From NCBI RefSeq assembly GCF_000739555.1, contig NZ_BBJN01000008.1, positions 42,869 through 106,868 of the forward strand: a stretch of 64,000 bases of DNA, read 5' to 3'. The translations under genes and the position numbers were made by a program. The notes under the pieces are model-generated. The model did no database searches. It saw only the letters and a program-made list of their open reading frames with translations, and had not been told where the DNA came from. How positions within the stretch are numbered: the first letter of the stretch is position 1; every line of letters starts with the position of its first letter. Shown piece after piece: positions 7,194 to 16,361 of this stretch. The DNA comes from Halolamina rubra. GTDB taxonomy: Archaea > Halobacteriota > Halobacteria > Halobacteriales > Haloferacaceae.

Positions 7194-8431
7194 TCCAGGT
7201 GGACCAGCGGCGTCGTCTCCCGCACGAAGAGGAGCCAGTCGAACTCGCCGCGGGAACAGTCGCTGTACCGAACCGGGTTGTCGCCCTCGGGGTGGCCGCC
7301 CCAGATGTTGTGTCGCCGTGGCTCGCTCCGTAGCCACTCCCGGATCGCCGGATCGTCCTGTCCGGCGTCGACGCGCAGCCAGAACACCGGATCGTCCACC
7401 TGTCCGAGCACGGCCGGAATCGACCCCGCCGGCGGGTCGGGGATGGGGTAGTCGACGACCTCGCCGGCCGAGAAATCTTTCGCGGCGACCGCCCCGGTCG
7501 CGGTCTCGAGCCCGATCGAACAGTACCCGTCGCCGTAGGACTCGGCGAGCCACTCGCCCATCGACGGCACGTCCACGTCCCACTCCTCGAGGACGTGTCT
7601 ACCGCGGCCGAGGTGGCCGTTGGCGCCCCAGACGATGATCGGGCCGTCCGTGCGCGCCTGGATCCACTCGGCGTTCTCGGCCATCGCCTCGTCTCTGAGT
7701 GCCATCCGACCCTCGCGGTCGCGCTCGTGGGCGTCGAGCTGCACGTCGACGAGGTGGAGCCGGTGGCTGGCGGCCTCGTACGCCCGGCGCGAGGTCGCGT
7801 CGACCCACGCCGCCTCGTGGTCCCGGAACAGCGGCGCGAGCCTCGAGTGCGCCCGGCGTGCGCTCTCGAGCATCGCCTGGCGCTCGTCCTCGCCGTCGTA
7901 GCCAGCCGTCATGGTGTCGAGATCCGCGAACAGGGACTCGTCGACGTCGGCGTCGACCCGTTCGAGGAACGACCGGAGCCCGTTGCTCGCGTACTCGACG
8001 ACGGTCGTGTCGAACCCGTAGATCCGGACGCGGTCCTCGGGCGGCCGCGAGGCGTTGTACGACTGGAGCCACTCGAGGATTGCCAGCATCGGCTCGGTTC
8101 TGAACGGCCGATAGCCGAGTTCCTCGACGGCCGGGCGGATCTCGCCTTCGCCGGCGGCGACGAGTTCGCCGACCCGACACATCGGGTCGAACCCCGCCTC
8201 GAAGCCGATCGCGCGGACGCCGAACGACTGGACGAGCAGCCGGACCAGCCGGAACCGCAGGTCGAAGAACTCCTGGGTGCCGTGTGAGGCTTCGCCCAGG
8301 CCGATAACCGACGCCTCGTCGAGCCGGGTGGCCAGCCCGGGAGGGAGATCCTCAGGACGCAACTCCGACTCCGGGAAGGCGTGGGCCTGTGCCGAGACCG
8401 CCGACACGAGATCGTCGTTGGGGTTCGACAT
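7190..8431 (-). CDS. Erythromycin esterase-like (EreA/B family) protein
   Basis: A 413-residue member of the erythromycin esterase-like family (Pfam Erythro_esteras). The family's active-site residues are present: Glu47 and His50 in GLGEASHGTQEFF, Glu78 in GFEAGFD, the RDEAMAEN segment at 246-253 and His273 in WGANGHLGRG. Bacterial relatives open macrolide lactones. In archaea the natural substrate is unknown, and macrolide resistance should not be inferred, since archaeal ribosomes are largely insensitive. The start is ATG 8431 and the protein is cytoplasmic with no signal peptide. It overlaps hisE's stop by four bases in convergent orientation. Confidence 0.9.
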   Translation of the reverse strand: MSNPNDDLVSAVSAQAHAFPESELRPEDLPPGLATRLDEASVIGLGEASHGTQEFFDLRFRLVRLLVQSFGVRAIGFEAGFDPMCRVGELVAAGEGEIRPAVEELGYRPFRTEPMLAILEWLQSYNASRPPEDRVRIYGFDTTVVEYASNGLRSFLERVDADVDESLFADLDTMTAGYDGEDERQAMLESARRAHSRLAPLFRDHEAAWVDATSRRAYEAASHRLHLVDVQLDAHERDREGRMALRDEAMAENAEWIQARTDGPIIVWGANGHLGRGRHVLEEWDVDVPSMGEWLAESYGDGYCSIGLETATGAVAAKDFSAGEVVDYPIPDPPAGSIPAVLGQVDDPVFWLRVDAGQDDPAIREWLRSEPRRHNIWGGHPEGDNPVRYSDCSRGEFDWLLFVRETTPLVHLD

Positions 8432-8528
8432 GGAACGCAGTCGCCGGATGGGGAGCCCATAAGCCTGCTGAAAACTCCGACGCGGGCTGCCCGAGTCCGT
8501 CGACTGGGCCCGGGGCGCGCTCGGCCGA

Positions 8529-9197
8529 CTACTTCAGCTCCAGCCCGAGATCGTGCAGCCCGTCGTTGTTCGCGGCCACGTTGATGAGCAGCGGCGTGAG
8601 CGACTCCACCTCGGCGGCGTTGCCCAGCCCGCCGGCGTCGAGCACGCGCAGGTCCGCGATCCCCTCGGCGATGTCGGTCACGATCCCCTTCGCGTCATCG
8701 TCGTCGCCGACGACGAACGTGTCGACGCCGAGGTCGGCGTCGAGGTTCGCGAGCCGCCCCGCGGCGAGGTTGTGGAACGCGCCGACGAGTTCGACGCCGT
8801 CGGGCACCGCGCTCGCGGCGTGTTCGGTGACGCTGCCCGCGGGCGGCGGCGCGTAGTGGAACCCGTCGTCGTCGCGGTCCATCCCCGTCGCGGGCGTGAC
8901 GACGATGTCGCCCGCGTCGAGGTCGGCGGCGACGGCCTCGATCGTGTCGGTGACGTAGTACGGCGGCACGGCGACGATCACCACGTCCGCGAGCGTCGCC
9001 ACGTCCGCGTTGGCCCCGCCGTCGATCGTCGTCTCGACGCCGCGGGAGTCGAGTTCGGTCTCGTACTCCCCGGCCTTGTTCTCGGCCTTCTCGGCGTCCC
9101 GCGAGCCGATCAGCACCGCGTGGTTCGTGTGGTACGCCAGCCGGAGGGCGAGCCCCTCGCCGATGTCGCCCGTGCCGCCGAGTATCGCGATATCCAT
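8529..9197 (-). CDS. npdG: NADPH-dependent F420 reductase
   Basis: A 222-residue two-domain Rossmann protein. The nucleotide motif GGTGDIGEGLALRLA is at residues 7-21 and the NADP-phosphate contact is GSRDAEKAENKA at ~32-43, followed by VVIVAVPPYYV. This matches F420H2:NADP oxidoreductase (Fno/NpdG), which moves hydride between cofactor F420 and NADP+ in the cytoplasm. The C-terminal ESLTPLLINVA stretch is typical of the family. It fits the F420 biosynthesis genes at 56.8-64 kb. A short monocistronic minus-strand gene. Confidence 0.94.
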   Translation of the reverse strand: MDIAILGGTGDIGEGLALRLAYHTNHAVLIGSRDAEKAENKAGEYETELDSRGVETTIDGGANADVATLADVVIVAVPPYYVTDTIEAVAADLDAGDIVVTPATGMDRDDDGFHYAPPPAGSVTEHAASAVPDGVELVGAFHNLAAGRLANLDADLGVDTFVVGDDDDAKGIVTDIAEGIADLRVLDAGGLGNAAEVESLTPLLINVAANNDGLHDLGLELK

Positions 9198-9267
9198 ACC
9201 GTGACTCCGGTCGGTCGCGACGTAAGGATTGCGCGAGCGGCAGGCGGCCGGGGCGTCGCCGCGAGGG

Positions 9268-10143
9268 TCAGTCCAGCAGGTCGGGCAGGTCGTTCACCGA
9301 GTCGATCACCGCCGCCGAGCCCGCGGCCTCGTACTTCCGGCGGCCGGACTCGCCAGTCAGCCCGCCAGTCAGGACGCCGACGCCGTGGTACTTGCGTGAC
9401 GGATCGTCCTCGGCGGCGTTCACGGCCGTCCGCACGTCGTCCAGCGTGTCACCGACGAAGACGACCGACTCGGCGTCGAAGCGCTCCGCGAGCGTCGTCA
9501 GCGCGCGGGGGTGGGGTTTCCCCTCCGCCCAGTCGTCCATCGTGAACCGGTGCGCCTCGGGCACGGAGAGGCCGGCGCGCTCCAGCGCGATCTCCGCCTC
9601 GGCTTCGGGGCGGCCGGTGAGCACGCCCACCGAGAACCGGGACTGCAGCGCCTCGACCGTCCGGGGTTCGAGGATCACCGGCTCGTCGTGGATGTAGCCG
9701 GGCGCCTCGAACGGCGGCTCGCCGCCCTCGATCTCGCGGAACAGGTCGGCGCCGAGGTAGAGCGCCTGGAACGTCTCCCGGATCCCCTCGGGGTCCCACT
9801 CGGCCTCGACGGCGTCGGCGTCGAACCCGTCCCGGGCCGCGGCCTCGCGCAGGACCGCGCGGGCGGCCGCGACGCCGCCGTCCTCGCGGGCGGCGATGGT
9901 GTCGGTGAACTCGACCGCGTCGCCCGTGTAGCCCGCCGCGCGGGCGAGCACGAACAGCGTCGCGCCGTCGGTGAGCTCCCAGTCGTTGTTGAAGCCGCCG
10001 GCCTCCTTGAAGCGCTGGACGGTCCCGCGCTCGATCGTCGTGCCGTGGCGCCGTTCGATCGTCTCGATGATCGCCCGCCGGTAGGAGTCCGACTCGTCGA
10101 CGAGCACGCCGTCGACGTCGAGGACGACCGCGTCCGCGTGCAT
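9268..10143 (-). CDS. HAD-superfamily hydrolase (TIGR01548-like)
   Basis: A 291-residue HAD phosphatase. Motif [11 protein letters not shown] (nucleophile Asp8, acid Asp10) opens the protein, motif II is VLTGRPEAE, the lysine of motif III lies in EGKPHP, and motif IV is [10 protein letters not shown]. Between motifs I and II sits a helical cap with [17 protein letters not shown], a block I associate with the archaeal TIGR01548 subfamily of uncertain substrate. It is 49 bases downstream of the UPF0146 gene on the same strand and is probably its operon partner. Confidence 0.92.
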   Translation of the reverse strand: MHADAVVLDVDGVLVDESDSYRRAIIETIERRHGTTIERGTVQRFKEAGGFNNDWELTDGATLFVLARAAGYTGDAVEFTDTIAAREDGGVAAARAVLREAAARDGFDADAVEAEWDPEGIRETFQALYLGADLFREIEGGEPPFEAPGYIHDEPVILEPRTVEALQSRFSVGVLTGRPEAEAEIALERAGLSVPEAHRFTMDDWAEGKPHPRALTTLAERFDAESVVFVGDTLDDVRTAVNAAEDDPSRKYHGVGVLTGGLTGESGRRKYEAAGSAAVIDSVNDLPDLLD

Positions 10144-10192
10144 ACCCCCGCTCCGACCCGGGGGCGAAAGGCGTTTGCGACTCGCGGCGGCG

Positions 10193-10627
10193 TCAGCGAC
10201 GGGCCTGGCGCTGGTCCCCGCGGGCCGTCGCGGTGTACAGCGTCACCCGCGGCGCGTCGCCGCCGCCCAGCTGCTCGCGTTCGACGGGGATCGACGGCTC
10301 GTCGTAGCCCAGCGTGGTGAACGCGAACGTCGCGCCGACGCGCTCGGCGAGGTCCGCGATCGGGCGGTGGAGTTCGGGCGGGCAGTTGAGCGCGTAGACG
10401 ACGTCGACGCGGTGGAACGCGTCGGGCTCGTCGACGCCCGTCACGTCCTCGACGCGGAACCGGACGCCCTCGGGGACCGACACGGGATGCACGTCGGTGG
10501 CGCGCACGTCGGCGCCGGCGTCGACGAGACCGGCCGCGACGCCGGTCCGGTCGCCGATGCCGACCTCCAGCAGCCGGTCGGCGCCCCGAAGCCATCGGAC
10601 GATTGAACGGTCAGTTTGGCTGTTCAT
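10193..10627 (-). CDS. UPF0146 family protein, methyltransferase-like fold
   Basis: A 144-residue protein with a Rossmann methyltransferase-like opening ([27 protein letters not shown], residues ~18-44) and the UPF0146 block [14 protein letters not shown]. It has the SAM-binding glycine motif but lacks the length of a full methyltransferase, so activity is unproven. It precedes the HAD gene in a two-gene minus-strand unit. Its start lies 38 bases from the divergent archaemetzincin start, so the two promoters overlap. Confidence 0.9.
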   Translation of the reverse strand: MNSQTDRSIVRWLRGADRLLEVGIGDRTGVAAGLVDAGADVRATDVHPVSVPEGVRFRVEDVTGVDEPDAFHRVDVVYALNCPPELHRPIADLAERVGATFAFTTLGYDEPSIPVEREQLGGGDAPRVTLYTATARGDQRQARR

Positions 10628-10665
10628 GCCGAGGGTTTATGCTGATCGTCGGCGTGTGGTGGCAT

Positions 10666-11187
10666 ATGCACGTCGACATCGTTCCAGTCGGGTCGGTCCC
10701 GAGCCGCGCCAAGCGCGAGGCGTCAGAGGCGTTGCGGGCCGTCTACGACTGCGACGTCGGCGTTCGGAACGAGCAGCCGATCCCCGACGACGCGCTCGAC
10801 CGCGGGCGGAACCAGTACCGTGCCGAGCGGTTCATCGAGGTCGCCAGCGACACCGGGAAGGGCGACAAGAACATCGCCATCACCACCGAGGACCTCTACT
10901 ACCGCCAGCGGAACTACGTGTTCGGGCTCGCCTACCTCAACGGCCGCGGCTCCGTGATCTCGACGCACCGACTCAACACCTCCTCCGACGGCGGCATCTC
11001 CACCAAACCCACCTCGGAGGTGTTCGCCGACCGCATCCGGAAGGAGGTGGTCCACGAGATGGGCCACAACTTCGGGCTGGAACACTGCGACAACAGCAAA
11101 TGCGTGATGTCGTTCTCCCCGACCGTGCGCGAGGTCGACGTGAAGGAGGAGAACCTCTGTGGCTCCTGTTCGCGGATGCTGCGGTAG
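10666..11187 (+). CDS. amzA: Archaemetzincin
   Basis: A 173-residue zinc metalloprotease of the archaemetzincin (M54) family. The signature begins His130-Glu131-x2-His134-x2-Gly-x2-His140, followed by Cys141, Cys146, Met148 and the Cys165-x2-Cys168 pair. The three histidines bind the catalytic zinc and the cysteines a second zinc. The start ATG at 10666 gives the conserved MHVDIVPVG opening; upstream codons are unlike the family. Cytoplasmic, substrate unknown in archaea. It is transcribed divergently from the UPF0146/HAD pair. Confidence 0.96.
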   Translation: MHVDIVPVGSVPSRAKREASEALRAVYDCDVGVRNEQPIPDDALDRGRNQYRAERFIEVASDTGKGDKNIAITTEDLYYRQRNYVFGLAYLNGRGSVISTHRLNTSSDGGISTKPTSEVFADRIRKEVVHEMGHNFGLEHCDNSKCVMSFSPTVREVDVKEENLCGSCSRMLR

Positions 11188-11253
11188 TCGCTGCTCGTTC
11201 ACTCCCTCGCCCCTTCCGTCCCGTTTATGCGTTCTCCGGTGGCTCGTTCGTCC

Positions 11254-12390
11254 ATGACCACCTGGACCAGCGACGAGATGGGCCCCCGACTCGGCGACCC
11301 CGTCGACGACCTCGAGACGCCGGTGCTGCTCGCCGACGTGGACGCGATGGAGCGCAACGTCCGCGAGTACGCCGCCGTCGCCGACGAGCACGACGTGGAT
11401 CTGCGCTCGCACGTGAAGACACACAAGAACGCGGAGCTGGCCGCTCGCGAGGTCGAACTCACCGGCGACAGCGGGATCTGCTGTCAGACGCTCGGCGAGG
11501 TGGAGACGATGGCCCGCAACGGGATCGACGATATCTACCTCTCCTATCAGGTCGTCGGCGAGTCCAAACTCGACCGGCTCTGCTGGCTCGACGGCAAGGT
11601 CGACGCGCTGGCGACGACGGTCGACTCCGCGGCGACGATCGACGCGCTCGAAGACGCCGCCGAGCGCAACGACCGCACCCTCCACGCGGTGCTCGAGGTC
11701 GACATGGGGCTCAACCGCACCGGCGTCGCCCCCGAGGACGCCCCCGACCTCGCCCAGCGCATCGCCGACGCCGACGCCCTCACGTTCGACGGGCTCCTCG
11801 CCTACGACGCCCACGTGAAGAGCGAGGCGTCGACTGAACGGGAGTTCGAGCAGGGCTGCTGGGAGGCGATGGAACTCGCGCAGTCGGTCGTCGACGACAT
11901 CGAGGCCGCCGGGATCGAGGTGCCCGAAGTCAAGGTCGGCGGCACGGCGACCTCCCGCTACAGCGCGCGCCACCCCGTCGTCACCGAGATCAACCCCGGG
12001 ATGTACCCGTTCAACGACGTGGGCGAGCTCGAACTCCGGCCGTGGGAAGTGTCGAAGGCGGACTGTACGGCGACGGTGCTGACGACGGTGATCTCGGTGC
12101 CCGACGACGACCGCCTCGTCGTCGACGGCGGGAGCAAGACGTTCTCGTTGGACAAGCCCCAGATGCCGGTGCCGAAACACCGCGACGACGTCGAGTACGT
12201 CAACGCCAGCGAGGAGCACGGCTGGATCGACACCAGCGAGTCGGACGAGTCGTTCGCGGTCGGCGACCGACTCGAGTTCGTCGTCCCGCACGTCTGTACG
12301 ACGATCAACCTCCACGACCTGATCGTCGGCGTTCGCGACGGCGAAGTCGCGGACCTCTGGGAGGTGCAGGCCCGCGGGAAGGTGCGGTAA
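11254..12390 (+). CDS. PLP-dependent D-threonine aldolase / D-serine dehydratase-like enzyme
   Basis: A 378-residue fold-type III PLP enzyme. The PLP lysine lies in LRSHVKTHKNAELA (~residue 51); the barrel then runs through GICCQTLGEVE, EVDMGLNRTG and GGTATSRY. The C-terminal domain has His-x-Cys in VPHVCTTINLHD; in D-serine dehydratases this pair holds zinc, while D-threonine aldolases usually have His-x-Asp. That makes D-serine/D-amino-acid deamination slightly the better guess. ATG 11254 is preferred over 11227 because a TTTATGCG TATA-like element lies just before it at 11224. Confidence 0.88.
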   Translation: MTTWTSDEMGPRLGDPVDDLETPVLLADVDAMERNVREYAAVADEHDVDLRSHVKTHKNAELAAREVELTGDSGICCQTLGEVETMARNGIDDIYLSYQVVGESKLDRLCWLDGKVDALATTVDSAATIDALEDAAERNDRTLHAVLEVDMGLNRTGVAPEDAPDLAQRIADADALTFDGLLAYDAHVKSEASTEREFEQGCWEAMELAQSVVDDIEAAGIEVPEVKVGGTATSRYSARHPVVTEINPGMYPFNDVGELELRPWEVSKADCTATVLTTVISVPDDDRLVVDGGSKTFSLDKPQMPVPKHRDDVEYVNASEEHGWIDTSESDESFAVGDRLEFVVPHVCTTINLHDLIVGVRDGEVADLWEVQARGKVR

Positions 12391-12452
12391 CCTCACGCCT
12401 CCGACTTACCGGAACCCCCGCGATTAACCCACTATCGCCCGAACTCAGAGCT

Positions 12453-13367
12453 ATGGGCGAACTCATCGTACTCAACAAGGACGCGGACACCGTCGACTAC
12501 CTCGACGCCGACACGGGCGAGACGCTCGCGACCGTCGAGACCGACTTCAACCCCCACGAGGTCGCGCTCTCCCCCGACGGCGACACGGCCTACGTCACCT
12601 GCTCCCTGGGGAACTCACTACTGTTCCTCGACAACGAGGCCCGCGAGGTCCGGGACCGCTTCGAGCACGAGCTGTTCGAGTTCCCCCACGGGCTCGCGGT
12701 CCGGGAGTCCGCCGGCGAACTCTGGCTGGCGTCGACGTACAGCAGCCAGCTGTTCGTGTTCGATCTCGAGACGGAGGCGCTCCTCGAGACGTTCCCGACC
12801 CACCAGGAGTACTCCCACATGGTGACGTTCGACCCCGAGGAGGAGACGGCGTACGTCGCCAACATCGGGAGCGACTCGGTGACCGTGATCGACGCCGACG
12901 AGCGCCGCGTCGTCGCCGACCCGCCCGTCGGCGAGGGGCCGGAGGGGTTCGGCGTCGACCCGGACACGGGCGAGCTGCTCGTCGCGAACCAGGACGACGA
13001 CGAGCTCTCCGTGCTCGACGGCGAGACGTTCGAGGAGACGAGCACCGCGATGCTCGGGACGACGCCGGTCCGGCTGGTGTTCGACCCCGCGGGGCGCTAC
13101 GCGCTGACGGCCAACCGCGAGGGCGACGACGTGTCGGTCGTCGACACGGAGTTCGTCCGCGACGGCGAGCGCCGCCCCTGGGAGGTGAAGCGCATCCCCG
13201 TCGGGATCTGGCCCGGCGGGATCGTCTTCGAGCCGTCGGGCGATCGCGCGTTCGTCGCGAACAATAAGACCAACGACGTGTCGGTGATCGACACGGGCTC
13301 GTTCGAGGAGGTCGAGCGCTTCGACGCCGGGATCCATCCGGACGGGATCGCCTACCGGGAACACTGA
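12453..13367 (+). CDS. YncE-like seven-bladed beta-propeller protein
   Basis: A 304-residue protein made of repeating ~40-residue blades. Examples are PHEVALSPDGDTAYVTC, MVTFDPEEETAYVAN, RLVFDPAGRYALTAN and GIVFEPSGDRAFVAN, each closed by V-x-V-[IV]-D-T/A. This is the YVTN/YncE beta-propeller pattern. There is no signal peptide, so it is probably cytoplasmic; the ligand or partner is unknown. Start ATG at 12453 follows the PLP enzyme by 62 bases on the same strand. Confidence 0.9.
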   Translation: MGELIVLNKDADTVDYLDADTGETLATVETDFNPHEVALSPDGDTAYVTCSLGNSLLFLDNEAREVRDRFEHELFEFPHGLAVRESAGELWLASTYSSQLFVFDLETEALLETFPTHQEYSHMVTFDPEEETAYVANIGSDSVTVIDADERRVVADPPVGEGPEGFGVDPDTGELLVANQDDDELSVLDGETFEETSTAMLGTTPVRLVFDPAGRYALTANREGDDVSVVDTEFVRDGERRPWEVKRIPVGIWPGGIVFEPSGDRAFVANNKTNDVSVIDTGSFEEVERFDAGIHPDGIAYREH

Positions 13368-13432
13368 CGGGCATTCCCGCTCGCTCGGGCGCTTCGCCAT
13401 GCTTTTGAGAACGCGGCACCGACGTACTGGAC

Positions 13433-14299
13433 ATGAGCGCAGACGAGGACAAGTATCCCGCCGAATCCGGGCGGCGGCGGTTCGTCAAGGGCGTCGTCGG
13501 CGGCGCCGGCCTGGCCGCCGTCGGGACGACCGGCGCGGTCGGTATCAACTCCGCGACCCAGTCCCCGGGGTCGGGCGGTGGGTCGACGACCGCGATGGCC
13601 ATCGAGAACACCGCGGGCCCCGCGCCGCGCGGGATGCCCCAGATCCCGGTCGAACTCGACGACGAAGGGTACCTCAAGGGCGTCTGGCCCGAGGTCGAGG
13701 AGGTCGATCAGGGCGGCCGAACGGTCGAGGTCGCCGAGACAGAGATGGGCGGCCAGACCTACTCCTCGGAGTGGTTCCAGTACTGCGGCGTCGAGTCCTA
13801 CCAGGGGATCGTCCCGAGCTACGAGTCCGAGAACTACTTCCGCTCGGACTCCGGCCCCGCCTACGACTGGCAGAGCGAGGCCGTCGAGGGCGGCGACCGC
13901 CTGAACATCGACATGTTCGACGACTACGAGGAGTGGGGCAACGGGATCGGCCGGGCCGGCCTCGGCAAGCCCGCGACCGGTCGCTGGCGCTCGGAGGACA
14001 CCGAGAACACCATCCCGATCCAGGTGCTCCGGAGCCCGGTCATCGAGGACATCGCCAACGGCAACACCGACGCCGACCAGTCGATCGTCGACTGGCTCAG
14101 CGCCAGCACGCAGGACGGGTTCATCGCGTGGCTCAACAAGTGTACCCACTTCTGCTGTGTGCCGGGGTACAAGCAGGCCGAGTCCTCCGCCTCCTTCGGC
14201 GGCGAGGACGGCGTCTACTGCGCCTGCCACCAGTCCGTGTACGACCCGTTCAGCATCGTCCAGACGCTGTTCGTCGCCCGACCGCGGCCCGACGACTGA
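13433..14299 (+). CDS. Tat-exported Rieske [2Fe-2S] iron-sulfur protein
   Basis: A 288-residue protein with a twin-arginine signal anchor (RRRFVKGVVGGAGLAAVG, residues 14-31) and a C-terminal Rieske domain. Cys237 and His239 (CTHFCC) with Cys263 and His266 (CACHQS) are the cluster ligands. Cys242 and Cys265 are placed for the usual disulfide, as in bc1-type Rieske proteins, so a high-potential quinol-oxidising type is expected, facing the outside of the membrane. The long middle region (residues ~50-230) is peculiar to haloarchaeal versions. No cytochrome b gene lies next to it. The acidic gene starts 5 bases after its stop. Confidence 0.9.
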   Translation: MSADEDKYPAESGRRRFVKGVVGGAGLAAVGTTGAVGINSATQSPGSGGGSTTAMAIENTAGPAPRGMPQIPVELDDEGYLKGVWPEVEEVDQGGRTVEVAETEMGGQTYSSEWFQYCGVESYQGIVPSYESENYFRSDSGPAYDWQSEAVEGGDRLNIDMFDDYEEWGNGIGRAGLGKPATGRWRSEDTENTIPIQVLRSPVIEDIANGNTDADQSIVDWLSASTQDGFIAWLNKCTHFCCVPGYKQAESSASFGGEDGVYCACHQSVYDPFSIVQTLFVARPRPDD

Positions 14300-14304
14300 T
14301 TCCC

Positions 14305-14715
14305 GTGGTCGACGACACTCGCGAGGACGGCGCGCCGGCCGACGCCGGCGACGACGACCTCGACGCCGATACCGACCACGCTGCCGCGGGCGACGACCAC
14401 GACGCTAGCGGCGAGCACGCTGCCGGCGAAAATGCCGGCAGCGGTGAAGACGCCGAGTTCGCCCGCCGCGTCTCGGAGGCCCGCGACCTGCTCTCCGAGG
14501 ACGCCACCGCGCTCTACGTCGGTGTCGTCCGCGACGGCCGGGAGGTCGACTCCACGTTCGCCCAGCAGGCCAACGACGCCCAGCAGGAGGGGATGCAGGC
14601 GCTCTCGTTGCTGGCCTCGCACATCCGCCTGGTCTCCGACGAGGCCGGCGTCGACTACACCACCGTCGCCGCCGACGCGGTGACGCTGGCCGAGCAGTTG
14701 GACGAGTCCGAGTAG
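14305..14715 (+). CDS. Acidic protein cotranscribed with the Rieske gene, function unknown
   Basis: From a GTG at 14305 this gives 136 residues, five bases after the Rieske stop. The first ~50 residues are almost only Asp, Ala, Gly, Glu and His, a disordered linker. The rest (FARRVSEARDLLSEDATALYVGVVRDG ... ADAVTLAEQLDE) looks like a compact alpha/beta domain without cysteines. Position suggests a soluble partner of the Rieske protein or respiratory complex. I do not recognise the family. Confidence 0.75.
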   Translation: MVDDTREDGAPADAGDDDLDADTDHAAAGDDHDASGEHAAGENAGSGEDAEFARRVSEARDLLSEDATALYVGVVRDGREVDSTFAQQANDAQQEGMQALSLLASHIRLVSDEAGVDYTTVAADAVTLAEQLDESE

Positions 14716-14783
14716 CCCGGCCGTCGACGCCGCGCGACACGGACCGCCCGGCTGAAACCGTTCGCTCTCCGCCCGCGCGGTTT

Positions 14784-14800
14784 GACAGGACTTTTTGTTC
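14784..14800 (+). terminator. T-rich putative transcription terminator after the Rieske operon
   Basis: GACTTTTTGTTCAC, a run of five Ts in a G+C-rich spacer 70 bases after the last stop. It is the type of T-tract at which archaeal RNA polymerase stops. There is no hairpin, as expected for archaea. It could instead be part of the pncB promoter region. Confidence 0.3.
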
Positions 14801-14858
14801 ACACGGGATAGAGAGTGCCCACGGACGACCCGCCGGCGTCGGGGGCGACTCCCAGATC

Positions 14859-16013
14859 ATGAGCGAGTTCGACATCATCCCACCCGAGGCGATCGAGTCA
14901 GGCGACGCGACGGACGCCTACTTCGACCGAACGGCCGAGACCCTGCGGCACGCGGGGCGAAACCCCCACGTGGTCGCCGAGGTCACGGCCGACCAGTTCC
15001 CGACGGGCGAGTTCGAACTGCTCGCCGGGCTCCGCGACGCCGCCCACCTGCTCGAGGGGCTGCCGATCGACGCCGACGCGCTCCCGGAGGGGACGCTGTT
15101 CGACGGCGGCCCCGTGCTCCGGATCGAGGGGACCTACCTCGAGTTCGCCCGGTACGAGACGGCGCTTTTGGGCTTTCTCTCCCACGCCTCCGCAGTCGCG
15201 ACCCACGCGCTCCGGGCCCGCCGGGCGGCGCCGGAGTCGACGGTGCTGAGCTTCGGCACCCGCCACGTCCACCCCTCGATCGGCGCGATGGTCGAGCGGT
15301 CGGCGCTCGTCGGCGGGCTCGACGGCATCTCCAACGTCGCCGCGGGCGAAGTGCTCGACCGCGAGGCCGGCGGGACGATGCCCCACGCGCTGCTGATCGC
15401 GTTCGGCCGCGGGAACCAGGAGGACGCCTGGCAGGCCTTCGACGACGCCGTCGCCGCCGACGTTCCCCGGGTCGCGCTCTGTGACACGTACTCCGACGAG
15501 GTCGACGAGGTCCTGCGGGCCGTCGAGACGTTGGGCGACGACCTCGACAGCGTCCGGCTGGACACGACTGGCTCCCGACGGGGCGACTTCCGACACATCG
15601 TCCGGGAGGTGCAGTGGGAGCTCGACGCCCGCGGCCACGCCGACGTGGACGTGTTCGTCAGCGGCGGCATCGGCCCGGCGTCGATCCGCGAGCTGCGGGA
15701 CGTTGCCGACGGCTTCGGCGTCGGCGGCTACGTCAGCAACGCCGAGCCCGTCGACTTCGCGCTCGACATCGTCGCGGTCGACGGCGAGCCGGCCGCCAAG
15801 CGCGGCAAGCTCTCGGGCGCGAAAGCCGTCTACCGCACGGACGACGGCGGCCACCACGTCGGCCTGCGGTCCCGTGAGGCCCCCGACGACGCCGAGTCGC
15901 TCATGCAGCCGCTGCTCCGCGACGGCGAACTGGTCCGTGAGTTCGACATCGACGCCGCGGCCGAGCGCGCGCTCACGGACGCCGAGCGGACGGACTTCCC
16001 CCGCGAAAGTTAG
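14859..16013 (+). CDS. pncB: Nicotinate phosphoribosyltransferase
   Basis: A 384-residue type II phosphoribosyltransferase of the NAD salvage pathway, converting nicotinate and PRPP to nicotinate mononucleotide. Family blocks: DAYFDRTAETL near the N-terminus, LGFLSHASAVATHALRAR, FGTRHVHPSIG at ~129-139, and the C-terminal phosphate-binding SGGIGPASIREL. The protein is shorter than bacterial PncB, as usual for archaea. Its TAG stop overlaps, in convergent orientation, the TAA of the small membrane protein. Confidence 0.93.
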   Translation: MSEFDIIPPEAIESGDATDAYFDRTAETLRHAGRNPHVVAEVTADQFPTGEFELLAGLRDAAHLLEGLPIDADALPEGTLFDGGPVLRIEGTYLEFARYETALLGFLSHASAVATHALRARRAAPESTVLSFGTRHVHPSIGAMVERSALVGGLDGISNVAAGEVLDREAGGTMPHALLIAFGRGNQEDAWQAFDDAVAADVPRVALCDTYSDEVDEVLRAVETLGDDLDSVRLDTTGSRRGDFRHIVREVQWELDARGHADVDVFVSGGIGPASIRELRDVADGFGVGGYVSNAEPVDFALDIVAVDGEPAAKRGKLSGAKAVYRTDDGGHHVGLRSREAPDDAESLMQPLLRDGELVREFDIDAAAERALTDAERTDFPRES

Positions 16014-16294
16014 GGCGGGAACGAGTCGACGAAGAAGTTCCCGTAGGCCGCCACCCCGAGCAGCAGGCAGCCGACGATCAGGAGCACGACCCCGCCGAAC
16101 CGGAACGTCCACAGCCGGTGCTCCTCGGTCTCGTCGTAGAGCTCGGGGTGTTCGGAGGGCGGTGCTGAACTGATCCGCTCAGCGGCTCGTTCCTGGAGGG
16201 CGATCGCGGTCTCGGTTCGGAACGCGAAGGTAGCGCCGACGCCGAGCGTGCCGAGCGCGAGGAGCCAGATCGCGACCAATGTGGCTGTCGCCAT
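16010..16294 (-). CDS. Small two-helix membrane protein, function unknown
   Basis: 94 residues with a hydrophobic segment at each end (VAIWLLALGTLGVGATFAF at ~7-25 and VVLLIVGCLLLGVAAYG at ~69-85). A polar Glu/Arg/His-rich loop separates them, giving a hairpin in the membrane. The ATG at 16292-16294 is the only good start. It overlaps pncB's stop and is 67 bases downstream of samp1 on the same strand. Not recognised. Confidence 0.7.
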   Translation of the reverse strand: MATATLVAIWLLALGTLGVGATFAFRTETAIALQERAAERISSAPPSEHPELYDETEEHRLWTFRFGGVVLLIVGCLLLGVAAYGNFFVDSFPP

Positions 16295-16361
16295 CTCGGG
16301 CGCCCCGTCGTCGGGCGCCGTGTTGAAACCCCGGCCTCCCGAGCGCGGCGCCGCAGCCGGG

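Noticed and set aside
7190..8431. Antibiotic-resistance gene (erythromycin esterase-like; similarly AAC(3)-like at 51522-52334)
   Set aside because: Both belong to families with many non-resistance members, and archaea are largely insensitive to these drugs. No mobile context is seen around them.
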